Assembly: GCF_011516825.1 (NCBI RefSeq)
Contig: NZ_WOTA01000015.1
Coordinates: 32,924-96,923, forward strand
Direction of reading: 5' to 3'
Length of the DNA: 64,000 nucleotides
From: Acetobacter oeni
GTDB taxonomy: Bacteria; Pseudomonadota; Alphaproteobacteria; Acetobacterales; Acetobacteraceae
Shown: positions 57,148-64,000 of the stretch, piece by piece
Layout: each line of letters begins with the position of its first letter
How positions within the stretch are numbered: the first letter of the stretch is position 1
Made by a program: the position numbers and the translations under genes
Notes under the pieces: generated by a model
What the model saw: only the letters and a program-made list of their open reading frames with translations
The model's database searches: none
Told to the model about the DNA's origin: nothing

Positions 57148-59103
57148 GTGCATAAGGAATTGTCTGGCCTTGTGGCCCTGGTTGCTATGTCTGTGTGGAC
57201 TATTTCCGGGGCTCTGGCTTCCGAAGGACCGCAGCCTCTGCCCTTACCGCCGCAGATTCCTGCTGCGAAGGATATCGCCTATCCGGGAACGGTTGAGCTG
57301 GTGGTAACGGCAACGGATCTGGACCGGCATGTTCTGAAGGTGTCGGAGCGTGTGCCCCTGCCCTCCTCCGTAACCGAAAAAGGGGGCGATGTCGTTCTGC
57401 TGTATCCAGCCTGGCTGCCCGGGCATCATTCCCCGGGCGGACCGATTTCCGAGCTTGCCGGTATAGGGATAAAATCGGGCGGAAAGCCTGTTCCGTGGGT
57501 GCGGGATACGGTGAATGTGAATACGTTTCACATCGCGGCACCAGCCGGAACGAAGGAACTGGAGCTTTCTTTTCAGATTCTGACACCGATCACGCCGCGT
57601 GAAGGACGTGTGGTGATGACGCCTGAGATAGTCAACGTGCAGTGGAACATGGTCGCGCTGTATCCGGCTGGATATTTTACGCGGGACATTCCTTACAGCG
57701 TGAAACTGACTCTGCCGCACGGCTGGCATTACGGAACGGCTCTACGGGCTTCCCAGGCACCGGTTGAAGACACGGTCACGTTCGAGACGGTTCCGTTCAA
57801 TACGCTGGTGGATTCACCGGTTTTCGCGGGACAGTTTTTCCGCAAGATCGACCTGAACCGCTCTGGTGAAACGCCGGTAGCGCTGAATGTTGTAGCGGAT
57901 CGGCCGGAGTGGCTGGCCGCGACGGAAGCGCAGATCAGCCTGCACCGGGCGCTGGTGATGCAAGCTGGGCTGCTGTTTGGGACACATCATTACGATCACT
58001 ACGATTTTCTGCTGGCACTGACAAAGGAACTGGGTGGGATCGGGTTGGAACATCACCGGTCCAGCGAAAACAGCGGCCCGGAGGGCTATTTCACAAAGTG
58101 GGACAAGACCTTCCCGGTGAAGGATCTGCTGGCGCATGAATATACCCATAGCTGGAATGGTAAATTCCGGCGTCCGGCAGATCTGTGGGCACCCGACTTC
58201 AACACACCGCAGCGCGGGTCGATGTTGTGGGTTTACGAGGGGCAGACGCAGTACTGGGGATATGTTCTGGCAGCCCGTTCTGGTCTGATGACACCTGCGC
58301 AGACACTGGATGCGATTGCGATGGTGGCAGCTGTTTATGATCGGCGGTCCGGGCGGACCTGGCGACCACTCGCGGATACGACGAATGATCCGATAATTGC
58401 GCAACGGGCTCCTCTGTCCTGGCGGAGCTGGCAGCGGAGCGAGGATTATTACTCCGAGGGACAGCTTATCTGGCTGGATGCGGATACGCTGATCCGTGAA
58501 AAAACGGGCGGCCAGAAGTCGCTGAATAATTTTGCAAAGACGTTTTTCGGGGTTGATCCGGGCAGTTATGTGACGCGAACTTACACGTTTGACGATGTGG
58601 TATCGGCGCTGAACGGGATTGTGACTTATGACTGGGCATCATTTCTTCATGATCGGCTGGACCGGCCGAGTGTTCACGCGCCGCTCGACGGACTGAAACG
58701 GGGCGGTTACAGGCTGGTCTGGACGGAGGAAGCCTCTCCTTATCTGAAAGCTGCTGAAGCGCTGAAAAAAGCCAGGAATTTTGATTTCTCTCTGGGTTTC
58801 ACTGTGGACAGCAAGGGCGTTCTGACAAATGTGGAATGGGATAGTCCAGCTTGGAATGCAGGGCTTGCGGTGGATGAGACGATTGTCGCAGTGAACGGGA
58901 TGGCATTTGATGGCGATGATCTTGCGGATGCGGTGAAGGAGGCGAAGGTTCCGGCTAAAGACCCGCTTACGCTGCTGGTGCGGACGCGGGACCGCTTCCG
59001 CACCGTTGTGATTCCATATCATCTCGGGCTGCGTTATCCGCATCTGGAACGGGTGGCAGGCTCGGCTGATGTATTGGGAACGATTCTGATGCCACTGAAG
59101 TAA
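57148..59103 (+). CDS. M61 family metallopeptidase (glycyl aminopeptidase type)
   Basis: A 651-residue exported M61 peptidase. A signal peptide from GTG 57148 (LSGLVALVAMSVWTISGALA) is supported by AGGGG six bases upstream. The N-terminal beta domain covers about residues 20-200. The zinc motif HEYTH sits at residues 330-334 with a downstream Glu in WVYEGQTQYWG. A C-terminal PDZ-like domain (GFTVDSKGVLTNVEWDSPAWNAGL) follows. Members cleave N-terminal glycine or alanine. An earlier GTG at 57079 adds 23 residues and weakens the signal peptide. Confidence 0.92.
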   Translation: MHKELSGLVALVAMSVWTISGALASEGPQPLPLPPQIPAAKDIAYPGTVELVVTATDLDRHVLKVSERVPLPSSVTEKGGDVVLLYPAWLPGHHSPGGPISELAGIGIKSGGKPVPWVRDTVNVNTFHIAAPAGTKELELSFQILTPITPREGRVVMTPEIVNVQWNMVALYPAGYFTRDIPYSVKLTLPHGWHYGTALRASQAPVEDTVTFETVPFNTLVDSPVFAGQFFRKIDLNRSGETPVALNVVADRPEWLAATEAQISLHRALVMQAGLLFGTHHYDHYDFLLALTKELGGIGLEHHRSSENSGPEGYFTKWDKTFPVKDLLAHEYTHSWNGKFRRPADLWAPDFNTPQRGSMLWVYEGQTQYWGYVLAARSGLMTPAQTLDAIAMVAAVYDRRSGRTWRPLADTTNDPIIAQRAPLSWRSWQRSEDYYSEGQLIWLDADTLIREKTGGQKSLNNFAKTFFGVDPGSYVTRTYTFDDVVSALNGIVTYDWASFLHDRLDRPSVHAPLDGLKRGGYRLVWTEEASPYLKAAEALKKARNFDFSLGFTVDSKGVLTNVEWDSPAWNAGLAVDETIVAVNGMAFDGDDLADAVKEAKVPAKDPLTLLVRTRDRFRTVVIPYHLGLRYPHLERVAGSADVLGTILMPLK

Positions 59104-59206
59104 AATTTTCGGAGGGGCATCGCGCCGGGACAATTTGTGCAAAAGACCCGGCTTCGCGCTTGCTTCCGACGAGGCGGTTGGGTATGAGCAGAGCTTACCG
59201 AAACCG

Positions 59207-59281
59207 GGGTGCGTAGCTCAGCGGTAGAGCATCGCCTTCACACGGCGGGGGTCACAGGTTCAATCCCTGTCGCACCCACCA
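59207..59281 (+). tRNA. tRNA-Val (anticodon CAC)
   Basis: A complete cloverleaf with encoded CCA. Acceptor arms GGGTGCG and CGCACCC pair perfectly; the D arm is GCTC-GAGC; the anticodon stem is TCGCC/GGCGG with loop TTCACAC, giving anticodon CAC; the T arm is ACAGG-TTCAATC-CCTGT. It reads codon GUG (Val). It lies 103 bases after the M61 gene. Confidence 0.97.
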
Positions 59282-59928
59282 CGGTTTATGTTGAAAACAG
59301 CGGTTATCTGCGAAATAAAATGTCTTCCAGAAGTTCCGCCCGGTTCACTTCGGTCCATATGAATATATTCCGGGTCAATTCGAAGTAGGTAGAACTGCGA
59401 CATTTCCGGGCATGAAGTCTTTGAAATCGGTGGTGTGAGGGATGCAGGAGTTGAGACACATCGCTCATAATCTTTAACCGGCCTTTTCAACGTATTGCCC
59501 ACGCGAAAACTCTCTCCATAACCTGTCATCATAAAGCTGCGCTTTTTCCGAGGCAGTCACATAATTTCGAGAGCGATATCCTGCTTTGCAGGGGCCTTTC
59601 ACTATTTCCAATCGATCCACGCCTGTTCGATGCTTCCTCTGATATTCTACTGAATAACTTCAGTCAGACGGCCGACTTCTACAGAATCTATCCGTGTTTG
59701 CCGACGTCATATGAACAAGCAGATCGCGGATCAGAGCCTCGAAATATACCATTTCCACCTTGCGGCATGTCTGCTGACAGAAAAAACCCAGACGTCTTTA
59801 GCGATAAAAAAACATCTGCCGGGGTTCGTCCTGAAATATTAAGGCAGCCATTCCATGGATGGAACTATTGCCTCCCTGGCACGCTGACAGAGGATGTTCT
59901 TACAGGAAACATTACAGGAGAATGTTTG
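59282..59928. other. Gene-poor stretch after tRNA-Val
   Basis: About 650 bases with no recognisable gene. Open frames on both strands (59260-59532 minus and the long upstream part of the frame ending at 60099) carry no domain. No integrase or copy of the tRNA 3' end was seen, so integration at this tRNA is not supported by the window. Confidence 0.5.
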
Positions 59929-60099
59929 ATGCGCCTAACCATTGCTGCGGTCCTATCCATTTCAGTGTGTTGCCTCGGGCTGACAGCCTGTGAACCGCAC
60001 AAAAGGACTTTCGGAGAAAAAGTTCGGGACACGATTGATCCGCCAAAAGGACCGATTGAAAAAGCCGGGCGCTCGATTGATCGGGCGACCGGAGACTGA
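59929..60099 (+). CDS. Small lipoprotein
   Basis: A 56-residue lipoprotein. Signal peptide LTIAAVLSISVCCLGLTAC ends in a lipobox with Cys; the mature peptide is short and charged (FGEKVRDTIDPPKGPIEKAGRSIDRATGD). GGAG lies eight bases before ATG 59929. Similar short lipoproteins are common in acetic acid bacteria; no function is known to me. A longer frame from 59698 has no support. Confidence 0.7.
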   Translation: MRLTIAAVLSISVCCLGLTACEPHKRTFGEKVRDTIDPPKGPIEKAGRSIDRATGD

Positions 60100-60191
60100 A
60101 ACTGCTTAGTAAGGGATAACGGTACTTTCAGATGCCGTTATTTTATGAAAGCGGTATTGACCATACAGATCAGAAATTACCGGACAGCACA

Positions 60192-60452
60192 TTAAACGCG
60201 CTGGTGGTAGCGCATGGGATCTGCGGCGCCGTGCTTTTTGTCCTCTGACTGACGGGTTTCTTCATCTGCCAGTTCAGCCCGAAGCATGAATTGTATGGGT
60301 TGACGCAGAATGACCTTACGAAACCGCGCATCCCGTTCAGCGTGGCCGTCATCGCGGATATCACGAACAACGATAATCATGGCAATGATAAACGGCAGAA
60401 TGAATGATAAGAAAAGAAACACCGTAAGAGAAATGAGAGCCTGCCATTCCAT
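60192..60452 (-). CDS. Small membrane protein with charged tail
   Basis: About 86 residues, unrecognised. One strong hydrophobic segment (LISLTVFLFLSFILPFIIAMIIVV) is followed by a charged tail rich in Arg, Asp and Glu (DIRDDGHAERDARFRK). The ATG at 60452 has AAGGGAGGA upstream at good spacing; a reading to 60476 would place that site inside the gene. It is alone, between the small lipoprotein and ugd. Confidence 0.5.
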   Translation of the reverse strand: MEWQALISLTVFLFLSFILPFIIAMIIVVRDIRDDGHAERDARFRKVILRQPIQFMLRAELADEETRQSEDKKHGAADPMRYHQRV

Positions 60453-60576
60453 TTCCATTCCTCCCTTACCAGCCATTTTGAAAAAACTTAGCCGGTTACA
60501 GATGTTTCATACTGACAGGCCGTCAGGCGGAGTATGCAGCATTTTCTAACGCTCCATACCCCGCTTATCGTCGCTG

Positions 60577-61902
60577 TTATGGACGACCGAGAGACTGATA
60601 CTCAAGCCCTGCGGCACGCATGGCGACAGGATCGAAGATATTACGCAGATCCACGATAACTTTTCCCTTCATGGCGCCAGCCAGGGTTTTGGGCGCGATG
60701 GAGCGGAACATGGTCCATTCGGTGAGCACGACCAAAGCATCGACGTCCCTGGCAGCTTCAATAGCATCCGGAAAATATCGTACGGAAGGCGGAAGGACCG
60801 GCTTTGCCGCCTCATTCCCAACCGGGTCGCAGGCATGAATAACAGCTCCGGCTTCGGCGAGGCGGTGCAGAATCGGAATCGACGGGGCTTCGCGCATATC
60901 GTCGGTCTCCGGCTTAAAAGTCAGACCGAGCACGGCAACTGTCTTGCCATGCACCGATCCGCCACAGGCGGCAATGATGCGACCAGCCATACCGATTTTG
61001 CGTGCATCGTTGACCTGCACCGTGGTCTCGACGAGACGACAAGGACTGTCGGCTTCCTGACCGATTCGCGATAAAGCAAGCGTATCTTTTGGAAAGCAGG
61101 AACCACCGTAACCAGGGCCTGGATGCAGGAATTTACGTCCGATACGACCATCGAGGCCCATGCCTTTGGCGAGATCATGTACGTCGGCACCGAGTTTTTC
61201 GCAGAGATTGGCCATCTCATTAATAAAGGAGATTTTCACGGCCAGGAATGAATTCGACGCGTATTTGGTCAGTTCGGCCGTTTCCAGCGTGGTGAACAGA
61301 ATCGGCGCTTCGATAAGAGAAAGCGGACGGTAGACTCGACGCATTACTTCTTCGGAACGAGCCCCCCCATCGGGGGCTGTGCGGTCGAGGCCGACAATAA
61401 CGCGATCAGGCCGCATGAAGTCGCCGATGGCGTTGCCTTCGCGGAGAAACTCAGGGTTGGAAGCAACATCGAATTCGGCATCCGGGCGCGCTTCGCGAAC
61501 GAGTTCCGCAATGCGACGACTGGTGCCAGCCGGAACGGTAGATTTCGTGACGATAACTGCGTAGCCGGTCAAAGCGTGGGCAATCTGCCGGGCTGCAGCA
61601 TGGACATATTGCATGTCCGCAGCACCGTCACCATTGCGTGGCGGGGTGCCAACCGCAATAAATACGGCTTCCGCCCCTTTGACAGCAGAGGCGATGTCGT
61701 CTCCGAAGGAGAGACGGCCAGCCTGCATATTTGATTCCACGAGCCGGTCCAGACCAGGCTCATAGATAGGAATTCTGCCTTCACGCAGGGCTGCCAGACG
61801 TGTCGGGCTGTTTTCCACAACCGCGACTTCGAGTCCGAATTCAGCGAAACACGCTGCGGAGACTAGGCCGACATAGCCGCCACCGATCATCGCAATACGC
61901 AC
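60577..61902 (-). CDS. ugd: UDP-glucose 6-dehydrogenase
   Basis: A 441-residue NAD-dependent enzyme that oxidises UDP-glucose to UDP-glucuronate. The Rossmann motif is IGGGYVGLVSAACFAEFG; the catalytic cysteine is in GYGGSCFPKDTLAL; NPEFLREGNAIGDFMRPDR is typical. Glucuronate is part of acetan-type exopolysaccharides, so it probably serves the operon at 45-53 kb. It lies alone on the minus strand, divergent from mlaE. Confidence 0.95.
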   Translation of the reverse strand: MRIAMIGGGYVGLVSAACFAEFGLEVAVVENSPTRLAALREGRIPIYEPGLDRLVESNMQAGRLSFGDDIASAVKGAEAVFIAVGTPPRNGDGAADMQYVHAAARQIAHALTGYAVIVTKSTVPAGTSRRIAELVREARPDAEFDVASNPEFLREGNAIGDFMRPDRVIVGLDRTAPDGGARSEEVMRRVYRPLSLIEAPILFTTLETAELTKYASNSFLAVKISFINEMANLCEKLGADVHDLAKGMGLDGRIGRKFLHPGPGYGGSCFPKDTLALSRIGQEADSPCRLVETTVQVNDARKIGMAGRIIAACGGSVHGKTVAVLGLTFKPETDDMREAPSIPILHRLAEAGAVIHACDPVGNEAAKPVLPPSVRYFPDAIEAARDVDALVVLTEWTMFRSIAPKTLAGAMKGKVIVDLRNIFDPVAMRAAGLEYQSLGRP

Positions 61903-62271
61903 TTATTAATCCCTCCTGACTTCTGGCGGCCTTCCAGTGGAATCGGCATCGGACTCTGGCCGCCGACGGAAATGTATTCTGTCTGGCGTTTTTTCGGACT
62001 GATACCCAACCCGGATAACCGGACTTGAACCTGTCTGTGAGCGCCGGGTCAAGCACTCTCCCGTATACGAGCCCCGAAGCGGACAGAATAGTACAGATTT
62101 TCACGATTTGATTATGATTTTCAAAAGCCGCACGCGGATTTTGACGGGAAGCAGGTCTCGGGCTACGGCATAACTTGCGGGCGGACTGTGAGAGCCTGTT
62201 TACAGGTCGCTGAAAATACAATGGTTGGAACATGGCCCGGGGCGGGCTGCACGGGGGACTGATCGCATCGG
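61903..62271. other. Intergenic stretch between ugd and mlaE
   Basis: A 369-base divergent gap. On the minus strand it holds a six-pair hairpin GAGTGC/GCGCTC (62041-62060 region) followed by GGTTCAAGTCC, which looks like a tRNA T-arm, but no full tRNA can be folded. AT-rich sequence near 62100-62140 may contain promoters. No gene is supported. Confidence 0.45.
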
Positions 62272-63057
62272 ATGAATGCTGTTCTTGATTTTATCGCTGC
62301 GATCGGTCGGGCCGCTTTTGCTCTGGTTCGCTCCGCGGGAGCCATTGCTTTATTCGCGCTTGATGGATTGTCTCATGCCGTGCGCCCGCCTTTTTACTGG
62401 CGGGTCTTTGGGATAGCGCTGCTGGACACGGGGTTTCTGTCGCTTCCGGTGGTGGCACTGACGGCGGTATTTTCAGGCGGTGTGATAGCCCTGCAATCCT
62501 ACACCGGCTTCGCTCAGTATCATGCACAGAGTGCGATCGCGAGTATCGTCGTTCTGTCGGTGACACGTGAACTGGGACCTGTTCTGGCAGGGCTGATGGT
62601 TGCGGGACGTGTTGGTGCGGCGATGGCAGCAGAAATCGGTACGATGCGGGTGACGGATCAGATTGATGCGCTGACGACACTGCGGACCAATCCGATGAAG
62701 TATCTTGTGACGCCACGCTTACTGGCCGGAATTATTGCGCTGCCCCTGCTCGTTGTCGTTGCGGATATTCTTGGCGTCGCGGGCGGGTTTACGGTTGCGA
62801 CAGCCAAGCTGGGCTTCTCGCCTGCTGCATATATTACTGCAACATTGAATACCGTGAAATCGAATGACATCACAGTCGGGCTGGTCAAAGCGGGTGTGTT
62901 CGGTTTTCTGATCGCGCTGATGGGATGTTATCACGGCTATACCAGCCGGGGGGGAGCCGAAGGCGTCGGCAGCGCGACGACCGCAGCTGTGGTGTCCGCC
63001 TCCATCCTTGTTCTCGCCTTCGATTATCTGCTGACGGATTTGTTTTTCGCGCAATGA
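62272..63057 (+). CDS. mlaE: Mla-type ABC transporter permease
   Basis: A 261-residue membrane permease of the MlaE family. Five to six helices; the ALQSYTGFAQYHAQSAIASIVVLSV region, REL-GPVLAGLMVAGRVGAAMAAEIGTM and the ITVGLVKAGVFGFLIALMGCYHGY segment are signatures. With MlaF (ATPase) and MlaD it moves phospholipids between membranes. Its stop overlaps the mlaF start by four bases. Confidence 0.93.
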   Translation: MNAVLDFIAAIGRAAFALVRSAGAIALFALDGLSHAVRPPFYWRVFGIALLDTGFLSLPVVALTAVFSGGVIALQSYTGFAQYHAQSAIASIVVLSVTRELGPVLAGLMVAGRVGAAMAAEIGTMRVTDQIDALTTLRTNPMKYLVTPRLLAGIIALPLLVVVADILGVAGGFTVATAKLGFSPAAYITATLNTVKSNDITVGLVKAGVFGFLIALMGCYHGYTSRGGAEGVGSATTAAVVSASILVLAFDYLLTDLFFAQ

Positions 63058-63875
63058 CAGAGCAAGCCTCCTCCCCTGCCAGATCGCCGAAAATTCGTAT
63101 TCGGGGTTTATATAAATCTTTTGGGAGCAAGCATGTTCTCAACGGGGTCGATCTGGATGTTGAGGAAGGCACGTCCTTTGTCATCATTGGCGGCTCGGGA
63201 ACGGGAAAATCAGTCCTGCTGCGTTGCATTCTCGGGCTGATTACTCCCGATGCGGGGACAATCGAGATTGATGGCAGGAATGTGCTGTCAGTCCCGCAGC
63301 GAGAACGCGAGGCAATGATTGGCGAGATCGGCATGCTGTTTCAGAATGGCGCGCTGTTTGACAGTCTGACGGTATGGGAAAATGTGTCCTTCGCGCTGCT
63401 GGCACCGGAATTACGACGACATTCGGAGACACATCCGCGGCTGACCCGTGCACAGGCAAAAATAAGGGCCGGAGAAATTCTGAATCAGGTGGGTCTGGAT
63501 GCATCCGTTGGCGATCTGTCGCCATCGGAGCTTTCGGGGGGCATGCAGAAGCGTGTTGGTCTGGCACGGGCGATTGCAGACAGGCCAAAAATACTGTTTT
63601 TCGACGAACCGACGACCGGCCTTGATCCAATCATGGGCGCGGTAATTGACGGGTTGATTGTCGATTGTGTGAAGCAGATGGGTTCCACGGCGATTGCTAT
63701 CACGCATGATATGGCTTCGGCACAGCGGATCGGAGATGAAGCTGCGATGCTCTATAAGGGGAGGCTTGTCTGGCAGGGACCAGCCTCATCATTAATGAAT
63801 TCTGGCAATCCGCTGGTAGATCAGTTCACACACGGACGACGTGAGGGACCGATCACGATGGAGTTGCGGCGGTAA
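63054..63875 (+). CDS. mlaF: Mla-type ABC transporter ATP-binding protein
   Basis: A 273-residue ABC ATPase. Walker A GGSGTGKSVLLRC, signature LSGGMQKRVGLARA, Walker B ILFFDEPTTGLDP and a switch His in ITHDMASAQRIGDE are intact. LFQNGALFDSLTVWENV is typical of MlaF. ATG at 63054 overlaps the mlaE stop. The gene runs toward a probable mlaD start at the window edge. Confidence 0.94.
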   Translation: MTEQASSPARSPKIRIRGLYKSFGSKHVLNGVDLDVEEGTSFVIIGGSGTGKSVLLRCILGLITPDAGTIEIDGRNVLSVPQREREAMIGEIGMLFQNGALFDSLTVWENVSFALLAPELRRHSETHPRLTRAQAKIRAGEILNQVGLDASVGDLSPSELSGGMQKRVGLARAIADRPKILFFDEPTTGLDPIMGAVIDGLIVDCVKQMGSTAIAITHDMASAQRIGDEAAMLYKGRLVWQGPASSLMNSGNPLVDQFTHGRREGPITMELRR

Positions 63876-63989
63876 CAGCCGTCATATTTTACGGCGTGTC
63901 GTCAGTTAAACCCTGATGATGGCGAATGAGGGTTGTACTTTCTGGCTGCCTGTGCTGACTGTTTTCCCGGGCTTTGGGGGGACAAACGT

Positions 63990-64000
63990 ATGCGGCGATA
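63990..64000 (+). CDS. Start of a further gene, probably mlaD (cut by window)
   Basis: An ATG at 63990 with a strong GGGGGGA ribosome site nine bases upstream opens a frame that leaves the window after three codons. It follows mlaF by 114 bases on the same strand, where the MCE-domain gene mlaD is expected. The product is inferred from position only. Confidence 0.35.

Noticed and set aside
59207..59928. tRNA-Val as the attachment site of an integrated island.
   Set aside because: No integrase and no second copy of the tRNA 3' end were found in the window.
62000..62075. Possible tRNA gene on the minus strand.
   Set aside because: The T-loop matches, but the acceptor arms do not pair and the anticodon arm is three bases short.

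Overview
The window reads as a chromosomal segment of an acetic acid bacterium (Alphaproteobacteria, Acetobacteraceae). This rests on the overall gene repertoire: alphaproteobacterial-type HemB, hisZ beside purA, a malate:quinone oxidoreductase, an OprB-type carbohydrate porin, and an acetan/xanthan-like exopolysaccharide cluster together with UDP-glucose dehydrogenase. No species name can be fixed from the sequence alone. There are no rRNA genes, no CRISPR array and no prophage. One IS5-family transposase gene and one tRNA gene (Val, anticodon CAC) are present.

Layout. 0-4 kb: the 3' end of thrC, an M16 zinc peptidase overlapping a PmbA/TldE-type protease, and a Tim44-domain membrane protein. 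4-12.6 kb, minus strand: a kinase-like protein that has lost its catalytic residues, with a small membrane partner; then purA, hisZ, pheT and pheS. 12.9-20.7 kb, plus strand: a large secreted protein with a tail-fibre-like C-terminus, hemB, bpt, and an OmpR-type two-component system followed by two exported proteins. 20.8-31.3 kb: DJ-1/PfpI and moaB, the OprB porin, an ornithine decarboxylase with a long structured leader, a BrkB-family membrane protein, rlpA, aroQ-accB-accC, and purH. 31.4-33.6 kb: a secreted hypothetical protein and the IS5-family transposase. 33.8-36.7 kb, minus strand: dapB, metK and trmB, with a compact foldable leader before metK. 37-44.6 kb: yraN, then a minus-strand purine operon (purC-purS-X-purQ-purL, then bolA and grxD) with purB upstream. 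X is an exported Rap1a-like protein coupled by 4-base overlaps on both sides.

45-52.8 kb, minus strand: an exopolysaccharide operon in the order priming glycosyl-phosphate transferase, WecG/TagA transferase, Wzc-like chain-length ATPase, GT4 transferase, outer-membrane beta-barrel, and Wza/GumB-like export lipoprotein. No flippase or polymerase is visible. An AT-rich stretch of about 1.4 kb without recognisable genes follows. 54.3-64 kb: OsmC, mqo, an M61 peptidase, tRNA-Val, small membrane proteins, ugd (likely supplying UDP-glucuronate to the polysaccharide), and the start of an Mla-type lipid-transport operon (mlaE, mlaF, probable mlaD start) that runs off the window.

The main items for follow-up are the metK leader, which hides a Shine-Dalgarno sequence in a stem; the ornithine decarboxylase leader, possibly a speF-type element; the exported protein embedded in the FGAM-synthase operon; the pseudokinase pair; and the chain-length ATPase with an altered Walker B motif. 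All calls come from reading motifs and gene order. No database search was run.
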